From Isosphaeraceae bacterium (GTDB lineage: Bacteria; Planctomycetota; Planctomycetia; Isosphaerales; Isosphaeraceae), in contig JARLIH010000175.1 in the NCBI GenBank assembly GCA_031291845.1, forward strand, positions 1 through 64,000: 64,000 bases of DNA, given 5' to 3'. Under the pieces are notes generated by a model, which ran no database searches, had not been told where the DNA came from, and was given only the letters and a program-made list of their open reading frames with translations. Of the stretch, positions 16,089 to 23,975 are shown one piece after another. A program made the position numbers and the translations under genes. Within the stretch, counting starts at the first letter, position 1; each line of letters starts with the position of its first letter.

Positions 16089-17783
16089 ATGGATCACGAC
16101 CACGCCGCGGGTGGCGCCGACGAGGCGCTGCTCGCGGACCTGCTTCAGCATCTGACCGAGGCCGAGCGCGCCGGCCGCTCTCCCAACGTGGACGAGCTGG
16201 CCCGCCGGCACCCGCAGGTCGCCGACGAGCTCCGCGCGCTCTGGGCGACCGCCTGGGTGGCCGAGGCCCTGGCGCGCCCCGTCGACGACGCGACCGCTGC
16301 CCACCCGGGCCAGCACGACGACGCAACACCCGCAGCACCGGGGACGCGCTGCGGCGACTGCGAGTTGCTCGACGAAGTCGGACGCGGCGGGATGGGGGTC
16401 GTGTACCGGGCGCGACAGATGAGTCTCGGCCGCGTCGTGGCGCTCAAGCGGCTGCTCCACGGCGAGACCGCACCGGCGTCCGACATCGCCCGTTTCCGCG
16501 CAGAGGCCGAGGCCGCCGCCCGGCTCGACCACCCGCACATCGTGCCGGTCTACGCGGTCGACTCGCACGAAGGGGAGCCGTACTTCGTCATGAAGTACGT
16601 GGAGGGGACCACCCTGGCCAAGCGCCTCGCCGAGGGGCCGCTCCCCCCCGTCGAGGCCGCGTGCCTGCTCGCCCCGGTTGCGCGCGCGGTCCAGTTCGCG
16701 CACGAGCACGGCATCCTCCATCGCGACCTCAAGCCCTCGAACATCCTGATCGACCGCGAGGGCCAGCCGTACGTCAGCGACTTCGGCCTGGCGAAACAGG
16801 TCGACGCCGAGCTCAGCCTGACCCAGACCGGCGCGATCCTCGGCACCCCGAGCTACATGGCCCCGGAGCAAGCCTCCGGCGACCGCGGCCCGATCGGCCC
16901 GCGCAGCGACGTCTACGCCCTGGGGGCGGTCCTGTATCACATGCTCACCGGCCGGCCGCCGTTCCTGGCCGCGTCCCCCCTGGAAACGATCCTCCTCGTG
17001 CTGGAGCAGGACCCCGTCCCCCCGCGCGTCCTGAACCCCCGCGCCAACCCCGACCTTGAAATGGTCGCGCTCAAGTGCCTTCAAAAGTCGCCCGACCAGC
17101 GCTACCCGAGTGCGGCGGCCCTGGCCGACGACCTCGACGCGTTCCTCGCCGGCAGCCCCGTCTCGGCCCGCTCGACGACCCTCCGCGCCCTCGCCAGCCG
17201 GCTCTTGAGCGAGACCCATCACGCCCCGGTGCTCGAGAACTGGGGGGCGCTCTGGATCTACCACAGCGCGGCCCTGATTGTCTTCTTCGGCCTGACCAAC
17301 TGGCTCCTGTGGCGCGGGGTTACGGCGCGCTGGCCCTACGTCTTGATCTTCACCGTGGGCCTCGGCGCCTGGGCTGGTTTCTTCTGGAGCTTGCGCCGGC
17401 GGGGGGGCCCGATCTCGTTCGTCGAACGCCAGCTCGCCCACGTCTGGGGCTCGGGCGTCATCGCAATCAACCTCATCTTCCTCGTCGAGTGGCTCCTGGG
17501 ACTACCCGTCCTGACGCTGTCGCCGATGATCGCCGTCACGAACGCGATGCTCTTCCTGATCAAGGGAGGCATCCTCTCGGGAGCCTTCTACGTGCAAGCA
17601 GCGGCGGTCCTCCTGAGCATCGCACCCATGGTCTGGTTTCCGAAGGCCGCCCCCTTGATTTTCGGTCTCGTGGCCGCATCATGTTTCTTCGCGACGGGGC
17701 TCAAGTACCACCTCCGGCGCAGACGCATCGTGAGACTCGCGACGGAGCGCGCGGAGACAGCAGTAAACCAAACCGAGCGGTAG
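16089..17783 (+). CDS. Membrane-bound Hanks-type serine/threonine protein kinase
   Basis: 564 residues from the ATG at 16089 (an alternative start at 16047 adds 14 residues). A ~85-residue helical N-terminal region (LADLLQHLTEAERAGRSPNVDELARRHP) typical of planctomycete kinases precedes the catalytic domain: GRGGMGVVY loop, Lys120 (VALKRL), HRDLKPSN at 211-218, DFG at 231-233 and GTPSYMAPEQ. All catalytic residues are intact. After residue about 385 come five or six hydrophobic segments, so the kinase is anchored with its catalytic domain in the cytoplasm. It lies 64 bp after the slipin gene and likely shares its transcript. No extracellular sensor domain is recognisable; the membrane bundle may be the sensor. 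Confidence 0.92.
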   Translation: MDHDHAAGGADEALLADLLQHLTEAERAGRSPNVDELARRHPQVADELRALWATAWVAEALARPVDDATAAHPGQHDDATPAAPGTRCGDCELLDEVGRGGMGVVYRARQMSLGRVVALKRLLHGETAPASDIARFRAEAEAAARLDHPHIVPVYAVDSHEGEPYFVMKYVEGTTLAKRLAEGPLPPVEAACLLAPVARAVQFAHEHGILHRDLKPSNILIDREGQPYVSDFGLAKQVDAELSLTQTGAILGTPSYMAPEQASGDRGPIGPRSDVYALGAVLYHMLTGRPPFLAASPLETILLVLEQDPVPPRVLNPRANPDLEMVALKCLQKSPDQRYPSAAALADDLDAFLAGSPVSARSTTLRALASRLLSETHHAPVLENWGALWIYHSAALIVFFGLTNWLLWRGVTARWPYVLIFTVGLGAWAGFFWSLRRRGGPISFVERQLAHVWGSGVIAINLIFLVEWLLGLPVLTLSPMIAVTNAMLFLIKGGILSGAFYVQAAAVLLSIAPMVWFPKAAPLIFGLVAASCFFATGLKYHLRRRRIVRLATERAETAVNQTER

Positions 17784-17864
17784 AAGACGCCGAGGCGTGT
17801 CGCAACCAAGGGCGAGCCGACAGAGACGGTCGCTGGATTTTACGCGCATGGCCGCCGTAGGGGC

Positions 17865-18621
17865 CTACTCCGCATCGAGATCAGGCAGTACCCCCGTCTC
17901 GACGGCACGACGCATCTCCTCGGGGCAGGCGTTCCACGTTGCCTGGTAAGTTGGCTCAAGCGGCACAAGAATGTGAATCGTTGGCCAGGAACAGCGGCAT
18001 GTCCGGCAGCGCGTCTCCCACGCCAACTGGCTCGACGTAGGCCGCTCGCCCCCCCCCCGTTTCATAAGAGGCCAGAATCCGATCCTTTCCTTCGGGAAAA
18101 GTGAAATCCTCCTCCATAATCTCGTCCCAGATGGCTTTGTGTAGACCAAACGGATCGCGGGGTGTCGGAGGAAACAGATCGACGATCAGGACATGGACCC
18201 CGGCGCGAAGACAGTCAATGGTCTTGTCCACAAAGTCGCGCAAGGCAGCGCGGCTGTCCTTGTTCCCGGGTAAGACGATTTCAATCACGGCCACGATCCG
18301 GCCGAGGTGATGGCGGACAACAACGCGATTGGCGCGGACCGCATAGATCTCCCTGGTGGTACGGCGAACGATTCGCGTGACAGGTGGCGCCGAAGTGGCG
18401 GCGTTTCCATTCCAATCCGTCATTCTCTGATGCAAAGGCTGGCGGGTGCTTTCGATGGTCAACACGTCCGATTCCCAAGGCCCCGTACGTTGCTCGACCA
18501 GGGCCGACAGTCCCCTCGGCAAACGGCCGCCATTCAGCGCATCCTTGAGTCGAATCGACCAACTTTGATGGAAGTCGTGAAAGAGCCCTGAGGGCACGCG
18601 CGTCCAGTCGTGGATCGGCAT
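17865..18621 (-). pseudogene. DUF4058 family protein gene with a frameshift near the 3' end
   Basis: The start at 18621 (MPIHDWTRVPSG, after a strong GGAGGT) and the body match DUF4058 proteins, a family common in planctomycetes and cyanobacteria: FHDFHQSW, REIYAVRANRVVVRHHLGRIVAVIEIV, PRDPFGLHKAIWDEI, LPDMPLFL. In the first frame the protein stops early at 17956 after LANDSHSCAA; the conserved tail (LVPLEPTYQATWNACPEEM) continues in another frame to a TAG at 17865. The span is 757 bp, one more than a multiple of three, so one inserted base near 17970-17995 explains it. A G10 tract at 18049-18058 is upstream of the break and does not cause it. Either a recent pseudogene or a sequencing error. 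The family's function is unknown. Confidence 0.8.
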
Positions 18622-18840
18622 CGCAGCACCTCCAGCAGCGATTACAGGCAATTCCGCTCCCGGTTTCCGGTGGGCGGTTGGAGAAGGAAACGGTGAGGTT
18701 TCCTTTCAGATCGGGGCCCAATAGGAAGCTTCCCTTGTAGGTTATTGATCAGCCCTTCTCGCCCCAGGCTATCATAGGGTGCCCCTTCCGGGCGAACGAG
18801 CGCGACGACATCCCACGACCCTTGAGGAAAGAGAACGGGA

Positions 18841-20718
18841 ATGAGGAGCTCGATTCTGCTACGAACCATCGCCGGCGTGCTGCTCGTAAGCGTTTTGCCC
18901 CGGAGCGCGGCGGGGCAGGGCCTGGAGTACGTCAAGGCCCACTACACCAAGTACGAGTACCGCGTCCCGATGCGCGACGGGGCCCGGCTCTTCACGGCCG
19001 TCTACGTCCCGAAGGACGCGTCGCAGCGCTACCCGGTCCTGCTAACGCGCACGCCCTACAACGTCGGGCCGTACGGCGTGGACAAGTACAAGCCGGACCT
19101 CGGCCCCTCCCCGCTGTTCGGCAAGGCCGGGTACATCTTCGCTTACCAGGACGTACGCGGGCGCTGGATGTCGGAGGGAGAGTTCGTCAACATGCGGCCG
19201 CATCGGCCGGAGAAGCCCGACAAAACCGCGGTCGACGAGAGCAGCGACGCCTACGACACGATCGAATGGCTCACGAAGCACGTCGACGGCAACAACGCCA
19301 AGGTCGGCCAGTACGGCATCTCCTACCCCGGCTTCTACACGGCGGCCGGCGTGATCGACGCGCACCCGGCCCTGAAGGCGGCGTCGCCCCAGGCGCCCGT
19401 GACCGACTGGTTCGTCGGCGACGACTGGCATCACAACGGGGCGTTCTTCCTGCCCCACGCCTTCAACTTCCTGGCCGTCTTCGGCCGCCCTCGGCCTGAG
19501 CCGACGACGAAGTTCAAACACGTTTTCGATCACGAGACGCCCGACGGATACGACTTCTTCCTCCGCCTCGGGCCGCTCGCCAACGCCGACACGCGCTACT
19601 TCAAAGGCGAGGTCGGCTTCTGGCAAGAGGTCATGGCGCACGGCACCTACGACGATTTCTGGAAGGCCCGCAACCTCCGCGCACACCTCAAAGACATCCG
19701 CCCCGCCGTCATGACCGTCGGCGGCTGGTTCGACGCCGAGAACCTCTTCGGCGCGCTCGAGTGCTACAAGCGGATCGAGGCCACCAGCCCCAAGGCCTCA
19801 AACATGCTCGTGATGGGCCCCTGGCACCACGGCGGCTGGTCACGCGGCGACGGAGCAGCGCTCGGGGACGTTCGGTTCAACTCGAAAACATCCGAGTTCT
19901 TCCGCGAGCAGATCGAGTTCCCTTTCTTCGAATTCCACCTCAAGGGTAAGGGGACACCCAGCCTCCCTGAGGCGTTCGTCTTCGAGACCGGGCGAAATCA
20001 GTGGCGGCGACATGACCACTGGCCTCCCAAGGACGCCGCGGCCAGGTCACTGTACCTCCGCGCCGGCGGAAAGCTCGCGTTCGAGCCCCCCGGCGAGGAC
20101 GACTCGCAGGCGTTCGACGGCTACACGAGCGACCCCGCCAAGCCCGTCCCGTTCATCGACTGGACGGGTGTCGGCATGGAGAAGGAATACATGGTCGCCG
20201 ACCAGCGCAGCGCCTCGCGACGGACCGACGTCCTCGTGTACGAGACAGCTCCTCTCGAGGAGGACGTGACGCTCGCCGGTCCGGTGCAGGCCGCGCTCCA
20301 CGTTGCCACCTCGGGCACGGATTCCGACTGGGTCGTGAAGCTCGTCGACGTCTACCCGGACGATTACCCCGACCCCGAGCCGAACCCCGCCGGCGTCCGC
20401 ATGGGAGGCTACCAGCAGCTCGTGCGCGGCGACGTGATGCGCGGCAAGTTCCGCAACAGCTTCGAACGCCCCGAGCCGTTCACCCCGAACGAGCCCGCCC
20501 CTATCGCCTTCACGCTCCCGGACGTCTACCACACCTTCCGCACCGGACATCGGATCATGGTCCACGTCCAGAGCACCTGGTTCCCCCTGGTCGACCGCAA
20601 CCCACAAACATTCACCGACATCTACAGCGCCAAGGAGCCCGACTTCCGCAAGGCCGACCAGCGCATTTACCGCTCGCGCAAGCTGCCGTCCCACCTGAAC
20701 GTACTCGCGCTGCCGTGA
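18841..20718 (+). CDS. Secreted CocE/NonD-family (peptidase S15-like) alpha/beta hydrolase
   Basis: 625 residues with an N-terminal signal peptide (cleavage near SAAGQG at residue 26). The layout is that of CocE / X-Pro dipeptidyl-peptidase-like hydrolases: RDGARLFTAVYVP start, QDVRGRWMSEGEF, nucleophile Ser161 in GQYGISYPGF, acid Asp in GGWFDAEN and His in GPWHHGGW. The last 200 residues are the jelly-roll X-Pro-dipeptidase C-terminal domain (LAGPVQAALHVATSGTDSDWVVKLVDV). Family members are esterases, amidases or prolyl peptidases; the natural substrate is unknown. GAGGAAAG upstream. Convergent with the next gene, with a palindromic repeat between. Confidence 0.92.
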   Translation: MRSSILLRTIAGVLLVSVLPRSAAGQGLEYVKAHYTKYEYRVPMRDGARLFTAVYVPKDASQRYPVLLTRTPYNVGPYGVDKYKPDLGPSPLFGKAGYIFAYQDVRGRWMSEGEFVNMRPHRPEKPDKTAVDESSDAYDTIEWLTKHVDGNNAKVGQYGISYPGFYTAAGVIDAHPALKAASPQAPVTDWFVGDDWHHNGAFFLPHAFNFLAVFGRPRPEPTTKFKHVFDHETPDGYDFFLRLGPLANADTRYFKGEVGFWQEVMAHGTYDDFWKARNLRAHLKDIRPAVMTVGGWFDAENLFGALECYKRIEATSPKASNMLVMGPWHHGGWSRGDGAALGDVRFNSKTSEFFREQIEFPFFEFHLKGKGTPSLPEAFVFETGRNQWRRHDHWPPKDAAARSLYLRAGGKLAFEPPGEDDSQAFDGYTSDPAKPVPFIDWTGVGMEKEYMVADQRSASRRTDVLVYETAPLEEDVTLAGPVQAALHVATSGTDSDWVVKLVDVYPDDYPDPEPNPAGVRMGGYQQLVRGDVMRGKFRNSFERPEPFTPNEPAPIAFTLPDVYHTFRTGHRIMVHVQSTWFPLVDRNPQTFTDIYSAKEPDFRKADQRIYRSRKLPSHLNVLALP

Positions 20719-20727
20719 TCAGAGAAA

Positions 20728-20831
20728 GCGATTCACCACAAAGGCACGAAGGCACAAAGAAAATAGGCCGTGAAGATTTAAGTGTTTAAACCGTGTAAGG
20801 CCCTTTGTGCCTTTGTGGTGAATCTCTCCGC
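20728..20831. repeat. CACAAAGGCAC-family palindromic element between convergent genes
   Basis: GATTCACCACAAAGGCAC at about 20730-20747 followed by GAAGGCACAAAG is mirrored by CTTTGTGCCTTTGTGGTGAATC at 20802-20825; the left arm has an extra eight-base GAAGGCAC step. The centre is AT-rich with TTTAAGTGTTTAAA. It starts 10 bp after the hydrolase stop and ends 10 bp before the next gene's stop on the other strand. I recall this ACCACAAAGGCAC motif as a dispersed repeat in other environmental bacteria. Probably a two-way terminator or a mobile palindromic element. Confidence 0.75.
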
Positions 20832-20834
20832 TTG

Positions 20835-22628
20835 CTACCGGTCCGGTTTAAGGACAACGTCGGCGAAGCGGCCGGATTGGCCGGCCACCCAGGGTGCCTG
20901 GCCGGGCAAGTACCCGTCGGCCTGGACGAGTGCTGCGTACTGGCCGTCGCGGTCGAGGTAGGGGGGGGTGCGGAAGCGCCCCTGGGGGTCGGTGCGCAGC
21001 GTGTAGAGCCCATCGAAATCGACGAGCGGAAGCCCCTCGACCTGGCCGTTCTCGTCCAGGTCTTTGGTGCGGAGTCGGACCAGCGCGCCGGGGATGGGCT
21101 TGCCCTGGGGGTCGACGACTCGCCCCTCGACGGCGACGGCGCGGCCGCTGCCGAGCTTCAGGACGAGAGGCGGCTCCTGGGCGCCGGGCTCGGCCCGCAC
21201 CAAGACCCGCGCGGGCTGGTCGGTCTGGAGACCCTGGTAGTGAGCCGAGAGTCGCACCTCCGCGCCGAGCGGCGCCCCTTGGATCACGAACTCACCGCGC
21301 GGCCCTGCGCTCGTCTCGACCTCGCGCCGGCCGCGCTGTTTCGGTCCTTCGTTGACGTCCCACAAGGCGCGCACCGACGCGCTGACCACCGGCTTGCCGT
21401 CACCGTCGACGACCGACCCGCGCAGGCTGGTCGCGCGGGCCAGCTCGATGGCGGGGAGGGCGAACTCGGTCACCTTGGCGGGGATTTCGACCTCCGGTAG
21501 GCCGAAGAGCAGCGAGGCGTAAGGCGAGGGGGTCGACCAGACGTAATAGAGGAGCCGCCGGCCGGGGGGGGCGAACCCCTCGTAGCGCCCCTCGGCATCG
21601 GTCCGCACGGGCTCGACCCCCAGCCCGAGGCTGACCCCCACGCCCGCGATCGGCTTGCCCGTCCCGCGCTCGCGGACGATACCACGAATGCGGACCCCGC
21701 GCACCAGCTTCAGCGTGACCTCGGCCGTTTTGCCCACCACCACCTGCGGCTGGTTCTCCATCTGTCCGAACCAGGGAGAGCCCGGACGCGGCACGACCGC
21801 GACGCTCAGGCGCCCTTCGGGAACCTCGTCAATCTCGAACCGCCCTTCCGCGCTGGTCGGGATGTGGAACAGCCCCGCCGCGGGCGACGGTTGCTTCGGG
21901 TGAAACGACGCCACGACCAACGGCAGCGCACGCGCCTCGGCCGCGTCGTCGGCCATCACACGACCCTTGACCCTCCCCACCGGCAGGAGCGCGACGGCCT
22001 TGGGCTCAACCCCGCTCCCCCGGAAGCCGAACTGCTGGACGCCCAAGCCCCGGGCCTGGACGAACACCGTTGCGATCTCCTCAGGGAAGAACGCGGTCAC
22101 GACGGCCCGACCCTCGCCGTCGGTCGTGGCCGCAATGAGCGACCCGAGCGCATCGGGCGCGGCGGTGGCGTCGCGAGTGATGGCGCGGGGGATCACGCGC
22201 GCCCCGGCGACCGGCTTACCGTCCGGGCCGACGACCTCGAAGGTCCCCCGCGCGGGGGGCCCGAGCACGAGCCGGACCGGGAGCCCCGCCGGAAGCGTCC
22301 CGGGCCGCAGTACGCGAGATGCGACGAGCAAGCCGGGCCGGACCGCCCACAGGGCCGCGGCCGCCGGCGCAGCCGGATCGTCGATGTCCGCCGGCGCGTC
22401 CAGGCGGAACTTTCCCGAGGCGTCCGTCGTCGCCCGAGCCAGCACCGGCGGCCAGCCACCGACCGTCTGAAGTCCGGTCAGGAACACGCCCGCCCCCGCC
22501 AACGGCTTCCCCTCGGCGTCCGCCACCACGCCGTTCACGGACACCGTCCGCGACCGCGCCACGGCGACCGACTCGGGGGCCTGGGAAACGCCCAACAACA
22601 CCAACACAATCACGGTCGCGAGGGTCAC
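20835..22628 (-). CDS. Secreted protein of tandem carboxypeptidase-regulatory-like (CarboxypepD_reg/Cna-B-like) domains
   Basis: 597 residues. The start is a GTG at 22628 supported by GGGGGAGGT seven bases upstream; it gives a short hydrophobic signal (TLATVIVLVLLGV). The rest is about six beta-sandwich repeats with the transthyretin-like pattern 'V.G.V.D..GKP.AGA.V' (GKPLAGAGV, GKPVAGARVI, GKPIAGVGVSL, GKPVVSASV, GKPIPGALV) each followed by TDAxGxF/Y. Such domains are structural or binding modules of extracellular proteins. No catalytic domain is present. It ends with a loosely packed beta segment and no anchor. Probably independent of the ECF sigma gene 180 bp upstream, though the same strand makes co-transcription possible. 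Confidence 0.85.
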   Translation of the reverse strand: MTLATVIVLVLLGVSQAPESVAVARSRTVSVNGVVADAEGKPLAGAGVFLTGLQTVGGWPPVLARATTDASGKFRLDAPADIDDPAAPAAAALWAVRPGLLVASRVLRPGTLPAGLPVRLVLGPPARGTFEVVGPDGKPVAGARVIPRAITRDATAAPDALGSLIAATTDGEGRAVVTAFFPEEIATVFVQARGLGVQQFGFRGSGVEPKAVALLPVGRVKGRVMADDAAEARALPLVVASFHPKQPSPAAGLFHIPTSAEGRFEIDEVPEGRLSVAVVPRPGSPWFGQMENQPQVVVGKTAEVTLKLVRGVRIRGIVRERGTGKPIAGVGVSLGLGVEPVRTDAEGRYEGFAPPGRRLLYYVWSTPSPYASLLFGLPEVEIPAKVTEFALPAIELARATSLRGSVVDGDGKPVVSASVRALWDVNEGPKQRGRREVETSAGPRGEFVIQGAPLGAEVRLSAHYQGLQTDQPARVLVRAEPGAQEPPLVLKLGSGRAVAVEGRVVDPQGKPIPGALVRLRTKDLDENGQVEGLPLVDFDGLYTLRTDPQGRFRTPPYLDRDGQYAALVQADGYLPGQAPWVAGQSGRFADVVLKPDR

Positions 22629-22774
22629 GCGGCACCTCCCCCTGGATCATACCGCGAATGCCACAGAACGGGAATTCGGCCGCCGCGACGACAGCGAAAA
22701 TCCTCGAATATCCCTTAAACGAACGAGCGAGGTAGAACATCTAGTAATTGTTTATCAACATGGTTTCGCTCTTG

Positions 22775-22815
22775 CCTTTCTCTCTCCAACCTTGGCGCCT
22801 TGGCGGTCAGTCCCG
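22775..22815. repeat. Single arm of the GCCAAGG-family repeat at the ECF sigma gene end
   Basis: Read on the minus strand it is GGGACTGACCGCCAAGG followed by CGCCAAGG and GGAGAGA, nearly the same as the arms at 297-335 and 411-449. The TGA of the sigma-factor gene is inside the repeat, in the same phase as the TAA of the gene ending at 437. No matching second arm is visible nearby. Confidence 0.65.
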
Positions 22816-23460
22816 ACGGAGTCCTGGCGGCTCATTCCGCGATGGCGGCTCCGCCAGCACCGCGCGCAGCCGGCGCAGCGCCCGCAGGTGGCGCATGCCT
22901 GCCGCGGGCTCGCTGATGCCGAGCGCCCGCGCAGCGTCGCCGTTGGAAAGTTGTTCGAAGTGCCTTAGTAAGACGATCTCCCGGTCGTCCTCGTCAAGCT
23001 GCGCGAGCGCCGCCTGGAATCGGCGGCCCAGCTCGGCGCGGAGGGCGGCCGCCGCCGGCGTGAGACCGGGGTCGCAGAGCTGCGCGGCCAGTTCGAGCGA
23101 CGAATGGTCACCGAACGCGGGCACCGCCAGCGGCCGCTCGCGGTCCAGGCTTCGGCGCTCCGCCACGCGGTGCCGTCGGTGCTGGTCGATGATGTGGTCG
23201 CGTGCGATCTGCCGGAGCCAAAGGTGGAACGGCAATGCGGGCGCGCGCAGGTAATCGGTCAGTCGCTGGTTGGCCTTGAGCAAGACCTCCTGGACGACAT
23301 CGCTGGCGTCGACCCGCCGCGCGAGCGCCGGGTCGAGCCGCAGATCGATCATGCGCCTTAGCGCCGCACGGTGGCGCGCCCAAAGCGCACCCGCCGCTGC
23401 GGGGTCGTGCCCTGCCACCCGCCTGAGCAGTTCCTGCGTCTCTCCCGAGTCGGGCCACAT
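22807..23460 (-). CDS. ECF-type RNA polymerase sigma factor
   Basis: 217 residues. Region 2 is clear (RVDASDVVQEVLLKANQRL, LPFHLWLRQIARDHIID) and region 4 has the helix-turn-helix LSNGDAARALGISEPAAGMRHLRALRRL after LDEDDREIVLLRHF. This is the planctomycete-enriched short ECF type that often works with Ser/Thr kinase genes rather than with a membrane anti-sigma factor; none is adjacent here. The ~35 residues between the regions are Ala-rich. The last residues and stop codon come from the GCCAAGG repeat. Targets cannot be read from the window. Confidence 0.9.
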   Translation of the reverse strand: MWPDSGETQELLRRVAGHDPAAAGALWARHRAALRRMIDLRLDPALARRVDASDVVQEVLLKANQRLTDYLRAPALPFHLWLRQIARDHIIDQHRRHRVAERRSLDRERPLAVPAFGDHSSLELAAQLCDPGLTPAAAALRAELGRRFQAALAQLDEDDREIVLLRHFEQLSNGDAARALGISEPAAGMRHLRALRRLRAVLAEPPSRNEPPGLRRD

Positions 23461-23611
23461 GCTTCAGGGGGCATCCTCGCCGACACGCCCGCCACTTCAA
23501 CCCCGACGCCGGTCTTGAGGGCAAGGCCTGTCCATCGTAACACGGCGCGCGGGGAATGTGGCGGCGAGGTTGTGGGAGGATTTGTCGACGATCGCGGCCG
23601 CCAAGCCAGGG

Positions 23612-23914
23612 TCACTTCATGTAGCGCGCCCCCCGCACCACCGAGACGTCGATAACCCAGGTGATGCAAGCGTAGTTCTCAAAGTAGTTGTGCGAGATGA
23701 ACGTAAGAATCGCGTCGGCCACATCGGGCGAACAGACGACGTCGATCCTCATGTTCTCGCCGCCGAAGTCCTTGCGAGCCCCACGAGAGCCGAAACCGGT
23801 CGCTTCGTAGCAGGTGTACCCGGTCGCCCCCAGTTCGATGATCTTCGGTAGCAGATGGTCCTTCAGAACCGGCTCGGTCACGATCGTCACAAGCTTCAGT
23901 GGGTGAAGCTGCAT
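23612..23914 (-). CDS. sbtB: PII-like regulator of the bicarbonate transporter (SbtB)
   Basis: 100 residues with AAGGAG upstream of the ATG at 23914. It has the ferredoxin-like PII fold: KLVTIVTEPVLKDHLLPKIIELGATGYTCYEATGFGSRG with the GxxG nucleotide-binding turn, and IDVVCSPDVADAILTFIS. The T-loop (GSRGARKDFGGENM) lacks the classical uridylylated Tyr51 context of GlnB, as in SbtB. The C-terminal CGPxGC-type redox loop known from some cyanobacterial SbtB proteins is absent. Encoded 61 bp downstream of sbtA, so it very likely binds adenine nucleotides (cAMP/ATP/ADP in known SbtB) and gates that transporter. Confidence 0.85.
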   Translation of the reverse strand: MQLHPLKLVTIVTEPVLKDHLLPKIIELGATGYTCYEATGFGSRGARKDFGGENMRIDVVCSPDVADAILTFISHNYFENYACITWVIDVSVVRGARYMK

Positions 23915-23975
23915 GAATCAAGGCTCCTTCGTTCTCGTAGCGTGTTCAGGCGAACGAACCAGAGACGAGTTGGGA

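Noticed and set aside
18049-18058. A run of ten C (ten G on the coding strand) as the cause of the DUF4058 frameshift
   Set aside because: Family-like sequence continues in frame beyond the run (through LPDMPLFL); the frame is lost about 60 bases later.
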